Source: an uncultured Oscillospiraceae bacterium (GTDB lineage Bacteria; Bacillota; Clostridia; Oscillospirales; Ruminococcaceae). Taken from it: 27,079 nucleotides of DNA. Both the position numbers and the translations under genes were made by a program. Position 1 is the stretch's first letter. Every line of letters begins with the position of its first letter. Below the pieces are notes generated by a model. That model ran no database searches and had not been told where the DNA came from. It saw nothing but the letters and a program-made list of their open reading frames with translations. The stretch is from assembly GCA_900547015.1 (NCBI GenBank), contig URFD01000008.1:1-27079 (forward strand), in the 5' to 3' direction. Below, one piece after another: positions 6,427 through 14,922 of this stretch.

Positions 6427-7530
6427 ATGTTAGATTGGATTCAGGAACAGGAAGATGTGTGGCAGCGCCTACAGCGGTGCGAAAAGCCAATCGTGATGTA
6501 TGGCATGGGGGATGGAGCGGTTAAAATCCTACAGGTGATGAAGCGCTACGGAATCAAAATTGAGGCGATGTTTGCCAGCGATGAGTTTGTGCGGGGTCAT
6601 CAGTTCATGGGCTATCAGGTGGAAAAGCTGTCCGACCTGCAGAAGAGGTACGATGATTTTCTCATCGTGATGGCATTTGCAGTGCGCGACCAGCCGACGG
6701 TAGACCGCATTACCGCTCTTTCCAAGCAGTACGAGCTGGTGGCTCCGGATGTTCCGGTAGCGGGAGTGAACCTTTTTACCATGGACTTTGTGCAGGAGCA
6801 CGAGGAACAGCTGAGACAGGTAGAGCAGTTGTTGGCGGATGAACAGTCCCGTCGGGTGCTGCACAGCATCGTCAACTTCAAGCTCAGCGGCAAGCTGGAA
6901 TATCTGACCGAGTGTACCACCGACCCGGAGGAGGCATACCGCTGCATCCTGAAGCCGACCGCCGAGGAGAGCTTTGCCGATTTGGGCGCGTATCGGGGCG
7001 ACACCATTGCCGAGCTGCTGCACTATGCCGGAGGCTGCCAGAGGGTGTTTGCCTTTGAGCCGGACGAGCGAACCTACCGCAAGCTGTGTGCGGCGGTGGA
7101 AGAGATGGGTCTTGCCGACCGTGCCGTATGTGTGCAGATGGCGGCCTATTCGCACCGAGAACTGCTGGAATTTGACAGCCGGGCCGGCAGACAATCGGCA
7201 CTTCGGGAGGATTCCCTAGTGACCGGGGTGGAATCCGCTGCCAAGAGCAGAATCCGTCAGGTTCAGGGAGAATCGCTGGACCATATCGCAGGTGGCGAGC
7301 CGGTGACCTTCATCAATATGGATGTGGAGGGAGCGGAGCGTCAGGCTTTGGAGGGCTGCCGCGCGGTGATTGAGCGCGACAAGCCAAAGCTGCTGATTGC
7401 CGCCTATCACCGCAGTGAGGACCTGTTTGCCATCCCGCTCCAGATTGCCCGGATGAACCCGGAGTATCGCTTTTATCTCCGACATTACCGCTATATTCCG
7501 GCATGGGACACCAACCTCTACTGCGTATAA
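6427..7530 (+). CDS. FkbM-family SAM-dependent methyltransferase
   Basis: This 367-residue protein carries a C-terminal FkbM-type class I methyltransferase domain. The SAM-binding motif is DLGAYRGDT near D185, followed by VFAFEPDERTYRKL. The FkbM signature FINMDVEGAERQALEG lies near D299. The N-terminal part (about 1-130) looks like a Rossmann-type segment, with IVMYGMGDGAVKIL, a two-part layout seen in other Firmicutes FkbM proteins near glycan genes. The start at 6427 follows GGAAAGGGAC and sits downstream of a promoter at 6359-6387. It is monocistronic, with no glycosyltransferase neighbours. Family members methylate small-molecule or sugar hydroxyls; the substrate here is unknown. Confidence 0.85.
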   Translation: MLDWIQEQEDVWQRLQRCEKPIVMYGMGDGAVKILQVMKRYGIKIEAMFASDEFVRGHQFMGYQVEKLSDLQKRYDDFLIVMAFAVRDQPTVDRITALSKQYELVAPDVPVAGVNLFTMDFVQEHEEQLRQVEQLLADEQSRRVLHSIVNFKLSGKLEYLTECTTDPEEAYRCILKPTAEESFADLGAYRGDTIAELLHYAGGCQRVFAFEPDERTYRKLCAAVEEMGLADRAVCVQMAAYSHRELLEFDSRAGRQSALREDSLVTGVESAAKSRIRQVQGESLDHIAGGEPVTFINMDVEGAERQALEGCRAVIERDKPKLLIAAYHRSEDLFAIPLQIARMNPEYRFYLRHYRYIPAWDTNLYCV

Positions 7531-7568
7531 CGGGGGCATCGGGGCCGAATGTGCCGGAAATCCCAAAG

Positions 7569-7636
7569 AAAACCGACAGAAGACAGAGCAAAATCCGGCG
7601 GTTTTATTGACATGGTGTTGTGAAGTATAGTAAAAT
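7569..7636 (+). promoter_or_regulatory. weak terminator hairpin and candidate promoter before yicC
   Basis: AAAACCG (7569-7575) can pair with CGGTTTT (7599-7605) across a long loop, a weak end for the methyltransferase mRNA. It is followed at once by a perfect TTGACA (7607-7612). A TAAAAT lies 18 bases further (7631-7636), inside an AT-rich stretch. This is the best candidate promoter for the yicC-remA-gmk-rpoZ group, about 115 bases before the yicC start. Confidence 0.5.
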
Positions 7637-7752
7637 ACTAAGATAGGAAATCAGGCGCACAAGCTCGGAAAACAGAACTGACGCCCGAAACAATGCTGCC
7701 GCAAGGCAGAAAAGATAGAAACACCCAAGCAGGAAAAGAGGAGCGTGAAACC

Positions 7753-8673
7753 ATGCAGACAAACCTGACAGCATCTCAGGAGGCCCGCCAGACAGCGGTC
7801 CGCAGCATGACCGGCTATGGAAGGGCGCAGAAGCTCATTGGCAATAAAGAAATCACCGTAGAAATCCGTTCGGTCAACCACCGGTTTTTGGAATATTCAT
7901 CCAGAGTTCCCAGAGCGTATGCCTATTTGGAGGAGCGCCTAAAAAATCTGGTCAAGACCTCGGTCTCCCGAGGCAAGGTGGATGTTTCTCTGAGCGTCCA
8001 GACGGTCAGCGGAACAGACAGTCAGGTGATCATTAACCACGATTTGGCGCGGTCTTATCTGGATGCGCTGAAAAATCTGTCGGAGGACCTGCAAATCAAA
8101 AACGATGTCACCGTTTCCCAGCTTGCAAGATTTTCTGACATCTTCACAGTGGTTCGGGTAGCGGATGATGAGGAAGAAGTTTGGCAGGCAGTGTCCGAGG
8201 TGGCACAGGAAGCCGTCGAGCACTTTGTTCAGATGCGCGAGATTGAGGGACTCAAGATGCAGCAGGACCTGCTGTATCGTCTGGATTTAATCGAGCAGAT
8301 GGTAGCAAAGGTCGAGGAGCTGTCCCCCAAGACGGTGGAAAATTACACCAACAAGCTGCACGCAAAACTTGAAGAGGTGTTGCAGAACAAGGCAGTGGAC
8401 GAACAGCGCATCCTGACCGAGGCGGCAATCTTTGCAGAGAAGATTGCAGTGGCAGAGGAGACCGTCCGCTTGGGCAGCCATGTTCACCAGTTCCGCGAGA
8501 TTTTAAAATCCAACGAGCCGGTCGGCAGAAAGCTGGATTTCCTGGTTCAGGAATTTAACCGGGAAGCCAACACCATCGGCTCAAAGGCGCAGGACCTGGA
8601 GGTTGCAAGAGTGGTGGTCGACCTCAAATCCGAGATTGAGAAGATTCGTGAGCAGATTCAGAACATCGAATAA
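7753..8673 (+). CDS. yicC: YicC/YloC-family endoribonuclease
   Basis: This 306-residue protein belongs to the YicC (YloC in Bacillus) family of RNA endonucleases. The family N-terminal signature is seen as RSMTGYGRA, then EIRSVNHRFLEYSSRVPR, and the C-terminal signature as GRKLDFLVQEFNREANTIGSKAQD. Both halves are intact and the length is normal. The ATG at 7753 follows AGAGGAG. It adds about 18 residues before the usual MTGYGRA start; a shorter start at the ATG in RSMTGYG (7807) is possible. It heads the yicC-remA-gmk-rpoZ order typical of Firmicutes. Confidence 0.92.
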   Translation: MQTNLTASQEARQTAVRSMTGYGRAQKLIGNKEITVEIRSVNHRFLEYSSRVPRAYAYLEERLKNLVKTSVSRGKVDVSLSVQTVSGTDSQVIINHDLARSYLDALKNLSEDLQIKNDVTVSQLARFSDIFTVVRVADDEEEVWQAVSEVAQEAVEHFVQMREIEGLKMQQDLLYRLDLIEQMVAKVEELSPKTVENYTNKLHAKLEEVLQNKAVDEQRILTEAAIFAEKIAVAEETVRLGSHVHQFREILKSNEPVGRKLDFLVQEFNREANTIGSKAQDLEVARVVVDLKSEIEKIREQIQNIE

Positions 8674-8705
8674 CAAGAGAACGGACCGGAAAGGAGCAGA
8701 GGCAG

Positions 8706-8951
8706 ATGAAACACAAGGCTGGGCAGTCTACTTCTGCTCATCGTTCGAGGCCGGAGTGGTGTCTGGGAGTGGGCAGCATCCGCACAACACAGCAGGGAAA
8801 GCAGGTGCATCTGCGCTATCTTTCCAATGAACCGCTGGTGCAGGCAGGGATAATCTGCTGTGCGGCAGGCTGCGCCTTGAGCGCAAAGGCACTGAAGGAA
8901 CAGCTCCCAGAGCTGCTTTGGACGAGGATCATGGGACGCGTCGAGGGTTGA
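8706..8951 (+). CDS. unidentified small protein between yicC and remA
   Basis: This 81-codon frame has a good ribosome binding site, AAAGGAG at 8690-8696, nine bases before its ATG. It fills most of the otherwise empty 318-base gap between yicC and remA. The predicted protein is basic at the N-terminus (MKHKAGQSTSAHRSRPEW) and has a cysteine-bearing hydrophobic stretch, GIICCAAGCALSAKAL, near residues 48-63. No family is recognised. Support is the start signal and position only; the composition, with several Cys, Gln and Trp, could also be non-coding. Confidence 0.4.
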   Translation: MKHKAGQSTSAHRSRPEWCLGVGSIRTTQQGKQVHLRYLSNEPLVQAGIICCAAGCALSAKALKEQLPELLWTRIMGRVEG

Positions 8952-8991
8952 GCCGCAGGAACGCGCCCCGCAGGAAAGGAAGAATTTGGAT

Positions 8992-9258
8992 ATGAAACTG
9001 ATCAATATCGGCTTTGGCAACATGGTTTCTGCCAACCGTCTGGTGGCGATCGTCAGCCCGGAATCGGCGCCCATCAAGAGAATCATCACCGATGCCAGAG
9101 AGCGCGGGAGCTTGATTGATGCGACCTATGGCCGCCGTACCAGAGCGGTCATCATTACGGACAGCGACCATGTCATCTTGTCCGCGGTCCAGCCGGAAAC
9201 GGTTGCAAACCGCCTGAATGATGACGATGATGAGGAGGAGCTGGAGGAAGATGAATAA
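8992..9258 (+). CDS. remA: RemA-family DNA-binding regulator (DUF370)
   Basis: This 88-residue protein is very close to Bacillus RemA, the DNA-binding activator of biofilm matrix and osmoprotection genes. The signature MKLINIGFGNMVSANRLVAI is followed by SPESAPIKR, DARERGSLIDATYGRRTRAV and DSDHVILSAVQPETV. An acidic tail, DDDDEEELEEDE, follows and exceeds the Bacillus form. The ATG at 8992 is chosen over a TTG at 8986, which lies too close to AAAGGAAG (8976-8982). Its 3' end overlaps the gmk start by 8 bases. In Clostridia its target genes are little known. Confidence 0.93.
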   Translation: MKLINIGFGNMVSANRLVAIVSPESAPIKRIITDARERGSLIDATYGRRTRAVIITDSDHVILSAVQPETVANRLNDDDDEEELEEDE

Positions 9259-9862
9259 AAAAGGACAGTTGATTGTAGTCTCGGGACCCAGCGGAGTGGG
9301 CAAGGGAACCGTGCTCAAGGAATATTTGAACAGCCGGGACGGCATTGCCTACTCGGTATCGGCAACCACCCGTCAGCCGCGTCCGGGCGAGGAGAATGGC
9401 ATCCATTATTATTTCCTCAGCCGCGAGGAATTTGAGCGGACCGCAGCCGAGGGCGGAATGTTGGAATATGCAAGCTACAACGGCAACTACTACGGCACAC
9501 CAAAGGCGCCGGTCGAGCAGCAGCGGAATCAGGGAAATGATGTCGTGCTGGAAATCGAGGTGCAGGGTGCGCTTCAGGTCAAAAAGAGCTGCCCGGATGC
9601 TTTGCTCATCTTTGTGGCTCCGCCCAGCTTTGAGGAGCTGAAAAACCGTCTGACCGGACGGCAGACCGAGGATGCCAAAACGGTGGAAAACCGCTTGAAT
9701 ATCGCTCGTCAGGAGCTGATGTGTGCAGGCGAATACGATTATATCATTGTCAATGATACGGTGGAGCAGGCTGTCCAGAGACTTGGACAGATTATCAGCG
9801 CCAACCGTTACAATAAAAATAATATGAAAGAATTTCTTGATGAGGTGAACCATAATGCTTAG
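9251..9862 (+). CDS. gmk: guanylate kinase
   Basis: This 203-residue enzyme phosphorylates GMP/dGMP to GDP/dGDP with ATP, in the cytoplasm. The P-loop GPSGVGKGT is at residues about 12-20. The GMP-binding segment SATTRQPRPGEENGIHYYF follows, then YGTPKAPVEQ and VVLEIEVQGALQVKK, all family features. The ATG at 9251 sits within the end of remA and uses the GGAGG of its acidic-tail codons as ribosome binding site. The frame extends upstream but gives only repetitive acidic-tail antisense codons. It overlaps rpoZ by 8 bases, so translation is coupled on both sides. Confidence 0.97.
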   Translation: MNKKGQLIVVSGPSGVGKGTVLKEYLNSRDGIAYSVSATTRQPRPGEENGIHYYFLSREEFERTAAEGGMLEYASYNGNYYGTPKAPVEQQRNQGNDVVLEIEVQGALQVKKSCPDALLIFVAPPSFEELKNRLTGRQTEDAKTVENRLNIARQELMCAGEYDYIIVNDTVEQAVQRLGQIISANRYNKNNMKEFLDEVNHNA

Positions 9863-10067
9863 ACCAGCTATGTCCCAGATTATCCGTGAAGGCGAAAGCT
9901 ATTACGCATTTGTTGTTGCAGTAGCAAGACACGCCAGAGAGATTGCCGATTACTGGGCAGACAACAATATGCCAATGGAGAGAAAACCGGTTACAGCGGC
10001 TCTGGACGATTTTGCTTCCGGCAAGGTCCGCGTAAAGGACCTGGTAAAAATCAAAGATTCGAACTAA
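9855..10067 (+). CDS. rpoZ: DNA-directed RNA polymerase omega subunit
   Basis: This 70-residue protein matches the omega subunit, which helps fold and assemble the beta-prime subunit of RNA polymerase. The N-terminal MLRPAMSQIIREGESYYAFV and the helix VAVARHAREIADYW fit the family, as does KPVTAALDDFASGKVRV. It is short, as in other Firmicutes. It overlaps gmk by 8 bases and is the last gene before a strong hairpin. In many Firmicutes coaBC comes next; here it does not. Confidence 0.9.
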   Translation: MLRPAMSQIIREGESYYAFVVAVARHAREIADYWADNNMPMERKPVTAALDDFASGKVRVKDLVKIKDSN

Positions 10068-10101
10068 GTTTTTCACACTTTCACAGTGAGAATGTTGAAA
10101 A

Positions 10102-10145
10102 AACGGGCGGCATGGCAGGGACGCTGCACAAGGATGCCGCCCGTT
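10102..10145 (+). terminator. terminator after rpoZ
   Basis: A perfect 12-bp stem, AACGGGCGGCAT at 10102-10113 with its complement at 10134-10145, spans a 20-base loop. Upstream is an A-run and downstream is TCTCTTATA, an imperfect U-tract. It separates the yicC-rpoZ group from priA. Confidence 0.65.
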
Positions 10146-10186
10146 CTCTTATAGCATCAGAATGAGAAGATAAGGAGGCAGGCAGC

Positions 10187-12631
10187 ATGATAGCAAGGGT
10201 TGTGGTGGAAAATGCTGCCTACTCGTTTGATATGGGCTTTTCCTATCAGGTGCCGCAGACCATGCAGGGAGACATCCGGCCGGGGTGTCGGGTGTTGGTC
10301 CCGTTTGGAAGGGCAAACCGGACGCGCCAAGGATTGGTGCTTGCGCTGGAGGAGGAAACCGGCCCGGAAGAAAAGATAAAACCGGTGCGGACTCTGCTGG
10401 ACTATCAGCCGCTGCTCAATGAGGAGCAGCTATGGCTGGTGGAGTGGCTGCACAAACGGGTGTTTTGCACCTACTATGAGGCAATGCGGGCAGTGGTGCC
10501 CAGCGGCATGACCGTGAAGGTTCGGGTGATGTGCTCGCTTGCGTCAGAGGAGGCTCTGCCGGAGTGTCCGGACGAGGCGCAGGCTAAAATTTTGGACTTT
10601 CTGCGGCAGTGCAAAAAACCGATTCCGCTCGAGCAGATGCTCCTTGAGCTGGGAATCCGGCAAAATGCACCGGCCCTGCAGGGTTTGCTCGGATGCGGTG
10701 CGGTTCTCCTTTCGGAGGAGGTCCGTGAAAAAAGCACCGACAGCAAGGTTGTGATGGTGCAGCTGCGGCAGGACTATGAGCAGCAAATCCAGCAAAGCGG
10801 CCTGCGAATGACGGCAGCCCGAAAAAAGGTCATCGAGATTTTAAAATCCGGCTCCGGCGCATCGCTCAAGGAACTGTGCTATTATGCCGGAACCACCCGA
10901 CAGACGGTGGATAAGCTGGAAAAGCTCGGGGTGGTGACCTACTGCGGACAGCAGATTTTTCGCAGTCCGTATGCAGACCGACAGCCGGTTTCGGAGCAGC
11001 CGGTGCAGCTGGAATCCAGCCAGCAGAAGGCGCTGGATACGCTGTGGCAGCTGTGGCAGAACCGAGAGGAGCAAAATCCAACCGCTCTGTTGTACGGGGT
11101 GACCGGCAGCGGAAAGAGTCAGGTCTACCTCAAGCTGGTCGAACAGGTGAGGGAACAGGGACAGGGTGTTATCATTCTGGTTCCGGAGATTTCCCTGACA
11201 CCGCAGACGGTGGAGTTGTTCACCCGGCGCTTTGGTCGGAAGGTGGCAGTTTTGCACAGCGGGCTGACGATGGCACAGCGTGCGGACGAATATAAGCGCA
11301 TCAAGCAGGGCTTGGCAGATGTGGTGGTCGGGACCCGTTCGGCGGTCTTTGCCCCGCTGGAAAAGCTCGGGTTGATTGTCATTGACGAGGAGCAGGAGGG
11401 AGCGTATGCCTCCCAGTCGGCGCCTCGGTATCATGCCCGGGAGGTTGCCCGGGTGCGCTGCCGCTATCATGGAGCAATGCTGCTGCTGGCATCCGCCACA
11501 CCGAGCATCGAAACCTATTATCAGGCGCAGAAAGGGAAAATCCATCTGGTGACCCTTTCTCACCGCTATCTGGGAAACCAGCTGCCGAGGGTTCAGATTG
11601 TCGATATGGACCGCAGCTTCGGCTTTGATATTAGTCAGGAGCTGACCGCGGAGCTGGCGGACAATTTGCAGGCGGGCCAACAGAGCATCGTGCTGCTCAA
11701 CCGCAGAGGGTATCATACCGCGGTGCGCTGCCATAACTGCGGCGAGGTGGTCAAGTGTCCGAACTGCTCGGTTGCGCTGACCTACCACCATGCAAACCGA
11801 AGGCTGATGTGCCACTACTGCGGCTACTCCCGGGAGCTGGACGAGAACTGTCCGACCTGCGGCAGCCAGCTGATGAGCTATACCGGCAGCGGAACCCAGC
11901 GCATCGAGGATGAGCTGGGGCGAATCTTTCCTACGGCAAAAATCCTGCGGATGGATTTGGATACAACCATGTCGCGCATGGCACATGAAACGAAATTTCG
12001 GGACTTCGCACAGGGAAAATATCAAATCATGGTGGGAACCCAGATGGTCGCGAAGGGATTAAATTTTCCGCGGGTCACGCTGGTCGGGGTACTGGGCGCA
12101 GACCAAGCCATCTATTCGCAGGACTTTCGGGGCTGCGAGCGGGCATTTTCCCTGCTGACCCAAGTGGTCGGACGGTGCGGGCGAGGCAAGCTGCCGGGCA
12201 GAGCGCTGATTCAAACCACTTCGCCGGACCATCCGGTGATTCAGCAGGCTGCCCGTCAGGACTATGAAAGCTTTTACCGGGACGAAATCAAGGCGCGCAA
12301 GCTGGGACTGTATCCGCCCTTCTGCACCCTGTGTCAGGTGGGATTCTCGGGAGAAAACGAGGAGTTTGTCCGTGCGTCAGCCATCTGGTTTGCCGAGCAT
12401 TTCCGGCAGAAGGCGGCAGGAGAATACCGGGATTTGCCGCTGAGAATGATGAGCCCCTGCGAGCCGATCATCGCCCGCGTGGCAGGGAAATATCGATACA
12501 GCATCGTCATCAAGTGCAGGGCGGGAGAGAGGTTTTCCGCCCTGATGTGGGAGATGCTGCGGGAATTTGACAGCGAAAAGAAAAATAAGAGTGTTCATCT
12601 CTGGGTCGATATGAATGGTAACGACCTGTAG
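10187..12631 (+). CDS. priA: primosomal replication restart helicase PriA
   Basis: This 814-residue 3'-5' superfamily 2 helicase reloads the replisome at stalled forks. An N-terminal 3'-DNA-binding domain starts MIARVVVENAAYSFDMGFSY. Walker A GVTGSGKS begins at G304, and Walker B is DEEQ at 400-403. Two zinc-binding groups (about residues 515-560) show CHNC, CPNC, CHYC and CPTC. Helicase motifs VGTQMVAKGLNFP and QVVGRCGRG follow. The length is usual. The ATG follows TAAGGAGGCAGGCAGC. It begins the long priA-def-fmt cluster, just after a terminator. Confidence 0.97.
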   Translation: MIARVVVENAAYSFDMGFSYQVPQTMQGDIRPGCRVLVPFGRANRTRQGLVLALEEETGPEEKIKPVRTLLDYQPLLNEEQLWLVEWLHKRVFCTYYEAMRAVVPSGMTVKVRVMCSLASEEALPECPDEAQAKILDFLRQCKKPIPLEQMLLELGIRQNAPALQGLLGCGAVLLSEEVREKSTDSKVVMVQLRQDYEQQIQQSGLRMTAARKKVIEILKSGSGASLKELCYYAGTTRQTVDKLEKLGVVTYCGQQIFRSPYADRQPVSEQPVQLESSQQKALDTLWQLWQNREEQNPTALLYGVTGSGKSQVYLKLVEQVREQGQGVIILVPEISLTPQTVELFTRRFGRKVAVLHSGLTMAQRADEYKRIKQGLADVVVGTRSAVFAPLEKLGLIVIDEEQEGAYASQSAPRYHAREVARVRCRYHGAMLLLASATPSIETYYQAQKGKIHLVTLSHRYLGNQLPRVQIVDMDRSFGFDISQELTAELADNLQAGQQSIVLLNRRGYHTAVRCHNCGEVVKCPNCSVALTYHHANRRLMCHYCGYSRELDENCPTCGSQLMSYTGSGTQRIEDELGRIFPTAKILRMDLDTTMSRMAHETKFRDFAQGKYQIMVGTQMVAKGLNFPRVTLVGVLGADQAIYSQDFRGCERAFSLLTQVVGRCGRGKLPGRALIQTTSPDHPVIQQAARQDYESFYRDEIKARKLGLYPPFCTLCQVGFSGENEEFVRASAIWFAEHFRQKAAGEYRDLPLRMMSPCEPIIARVAGKYRYSIVIKCRAGERFSALMWEMLREFDSEKKNKSVHLWVDMNGNDL

Positions 12632-12658
12632 AATTTATGAAATAAGGAGTTGGGATTT

Positions 12659-13132
12659 ATGGCAATCCGCAATATTGTAAAAGATACCGATGGGTATGAT
12701 ACCCTGCATAAGAAATGTCGCCCGGTGACAGAATTCAATCAGAAGCTTTGGACTCTGCTGGACGATATGGCACAGACCATGTATGAGGCACAGGGCGTCG
12801 GCTTGGCAGGCCCGCAGGTGGGAATGCTCAGACGGGTGTTTGTCATCGATGTCGGCGAGGGAATTTTGGAATTTATCAATCCGGAAATTCTGGAAACTTC
12901 CGGCACCCAGAACGGTGCAGAGGGCTGCCTGTCCTTCCCGGGAGAATACGGACTGGTAGAGCGTCCGAACCATGTTCGGGTAAAGGCGCAGAACCGAAAC
13001 GGAGAATGGTTTGAGCTGGAGGGCGAGGAGCTGCTGGCTCGTGCCGTCTGCCACGAAAATGACCATCTGGACGGCATCGTATTTAAGGATAGAATGTCCC
13101 GTCTGCTCAGCGAAGAGGAGCTGGCAGACTAA
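12659..13132 (+). CDS. def: peptide deformylase
   Basis: This 157-residue metalloenzyme removes the formyl group from the N-terminal methionine of new proteins. All three motifs are intact: GVGLAGPQVG (46-55), EGCLS with metal ligand C90, and HENDH with ligands H132 and H136 and catalytic E133. The ATG at 12659 is chosen, since AAGGAG lies 10 bases upstream; an in-frame TTG at 12650 is too close to it. It is followed by fmt, which adds the formyl group that this enzyme removes. Confidence 0.97.
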   Translation: MAIRNIVKDTDGYDTLHKKCRPVTEFNQKLWTLLDDMAQTMYEAQGVGLAGPQVGMLRRVFVIDVGEGILEFINPEILETSGTQNGAEGCLSFPGEYGLVERPNHVRVKAQNRNGEWFELEGEELLARAVCHENDHLDGIVFKDRMSRLLSEEELAD

Positions 13133-13160
13133 AAAATCCAGAGGAGCAGGGAGGAGTAGC

Positions 13161-14075
13161 ATGAGAATCGTTTTTATGGGAACGCCGGAATTTGCGGCGG
13201 CATCGCTGGGAGAACTCATCGAAAAGGGCTATGAGGTTGTGGGAGTGTTCACCCAGCCGGATAAGCCAAAGGGCAGAGGATATAAGATGGTAGCTCCTCC
13301 GGTCAAGGAGCTGGCATTGGAACACGATATTCCGGTCTATCAGCCGCAGAAGATGCGGGACGGGGAAGCACTTGCCATCCTCAAGGAACTGCGTCCGGAT
13401 TTGATTGCGGTGGTGGCCTACGGCAAGATGCTACCAAAGGATATTTTGGAGCTGCCGCAGTATGGCTGCATCAATGTCCACGGCTCGCTGCTGCCGAAGT
13501 ATCGCGGCGCCGGCCCGATTCAGTGGTGCGTCATCGACGGTGAGCTAGTCACCGGAGTTACCACGATGTACATGGCAGAGGGCATGGACACCGGAGATAT
13601 GATTCTGAAAAAGGAAACTCCGATTGGAGAAAACGAGACCTATGGGGAGCTGCATGACCGTCTGGCAGTCATCGGTGCGAAGGCGCTGACCGAGACCATC
13701 GACCTGATCGAACAGGGGAAGGCTCCGCGTCAGCCGCAGGACGATGCGCTGGCAAGCTATGCGCCGATGCTGGACAAAAAGATTGCCAAGCTGGATTTCG
13801 AGCGTCCGGCTGTCGAGCTGCACAACCTGATTCGTGGACTTTCTCCGTGGCCGGTCGCACATACGACCTTTGGCGGCAAGCTGCTGAAGGTGCATCGCGC
13901 TGTGCTGGCAGATGGATTTCACGGTCAGCCTGGACAGGTGCTGGACAGCAAGAGACTGATTGTCGGCTGTTCGCAGGGAGCGCTGGAGCTGCTGGAGGTT
14001 CAGATGGAGGGCGGCAAGCGGATGAAGGGCGAGGATTTCCTCCGAGGCAGAAAGGCCGAAAAACTGGGAGATTAG
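13161..14075 (+). CDS. fmt: methionyl-tRNA formyltransferase
   Basis: This 304-residue enzyme formylates initiator Met-tRNA using 10-formyltetrahydrofolate. The N-terminal Rossmann part starts MRIVFMGTPEFAAASL. The catalytic trio N105, H107 and D143 is seen in NVHGSLLPKYRGAGPIQ and GMDTGDM. The C-terminal tRNA-binding barrel includes LIRGLSPWPVAHT. The ATG at 13161 follows GGGAGGAG, so the frame's longer upstream extension into def is not used. It is 28 bases after def. Confidence 0.97.
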   Translation: MRIVFMGTPEFAAASLGELIEKGYEVVGVFTQPDKPKGRGYKMVAPPVKELALEHDIPVYQPQKMRDGEALAILKELRPDLIAVVAYGKMLPKDILELPQYGCINVHGSLLPKYRGAGPIQWCVIDGELVTGVTTMYMAEGMDTGDMILKKETPIGENETYGELHDRLAVIGAKALTETIDLIEQGKAPRQPQDDALASYAPMLDKKIAKLDFERPAVELHNLIRGLSPWPVAHTTFGGKLLKVHRAVLADGFHGQPGQVLDSKRLIVGCSQGALELLEVQMEGGKRMKGEDFLRGRKAEKLGD

Positions 14076-14200
14076 CCGTAACCCTCCTATTTTTACTAAA
14101 GCGGAATATACTCTTCATAACTCATTCAAATTTGTCCAATATAATAAGAGAATGGGAATTTATTCTCTCAAATACTGAATGAAGGAAAAGAGGAAGAAAG

Positions 14201-14896
14201 ATGTTTTTTTACTACTTTGACCGGTACTATTGGATTCTGATTGTGCCTGCCATGATTTTTGCCATGTGGGCACAGATGAGGGTTAGCTCCACCTTCAACC
14301 GATACAGCAAGGTGGGCAGTGCAAGAGGGCTGAGCGCAGCTCAGGTTTGCCGACAGATTCTGGACGAAAACGGACTGTTTGCCGTTCGGGTTGAGAGGGT
14401 GTCAGGAAACCTGACCGACCACTATGACCCGAGAAGCAATGTGATTCGTCTGTCGGACAGCGTGTATAACAGTACATCGGTAGCGGCAATCGGCGTCGCG
14501 GCGCATGAGGCGGGCCACGCAGTCCAGTATTCGGTGGGATATGTGCCTATCAAGATTCGCAACAGCATCATCCCGGTCAGCAAGCTGGGCTCCACGCTGT
14601 CGATGCCAATTCTTCTGGTGGGTCTGCTGTTCAACAGCGGTGTTCTGGTGGAAATCGGCATCCTGCTGTTCTCGACCATGGCGCTGTTCCAGCTGGTTAC
14701 CCTTCCGGTGGAATTTAATGCCAGCGGACGGGCGCTGCGTACACTCGGCGACTACCACATTCTGGACGACGAAGAAACTCGAATGGCGGGCAAGGTGCTC
14801 AAGGCGGCGGCACTGACCTATGTGGCTGCTTTGCTTTCCAGTGCTGCCCAGCTGCTGCGTCTGATTTTGCTGTACGGACGCCGCAGAAACGATTGA
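14201..14896 (+). CDS. membrane zinc metallopeptidase, YugP family
   Basis: This 231-residue integral membrane protein is a putative neutral zinc metallopeptidase (DUF/Peptidase_M48-like YugP group). The zinc motif HEAGH appears in AAHEAGHAVQ near residues 101-110. A first membrane segment lies at about 10-25 (YWILIVPAMIFAMW), and others at about 130-170 and near the C-terminus. The ATG follows AAAAGAGGAAGAAAG. The 125-base gap after fmt is AT-rich, with a TATAAT at 14140-14145 but no convincing -35 box, so a separate promoter is possible. The gene is commonly found between fmt and rsmB in Clostridia. Its substrate is unknown. Confidence 0.88.
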   Translation: MFFYYFDRYYWILIVPAMIFAMWAQMRVSSTFNRYSKVGSARGLSAAQVCRQILDENGLFAVRVERVSGNLTDHYDPRSNVIRLSDSVYNSTSVAAIGVAAHEAGHAVQYSVGYVPIKIRNSIIPVSKLGSTLSMPILLVGLLFNSGVLVEIGILLFSTMALFQLVTLPVEFNASGRALRTLGDYHILDDEETRMAGKVLKAAALTYVAALLSSAAQLLRLILLYGRRRND

Positions 14897-14922
14897 TTTT
14901 TTAACAGAAGAAAGGATTGTCC

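Noticed and set aside
8658..9089. Minus-strand frame opposite the small ORF and remA
   Set aside because: It overlaps clearly coding remA and lacks an RBS; the plus-strand frame fits better.
10841..12025. Long minus-strand frame opposite priA
   Set aside because: Shadow of the GC-rich third positions of priA; no start signal or domain.
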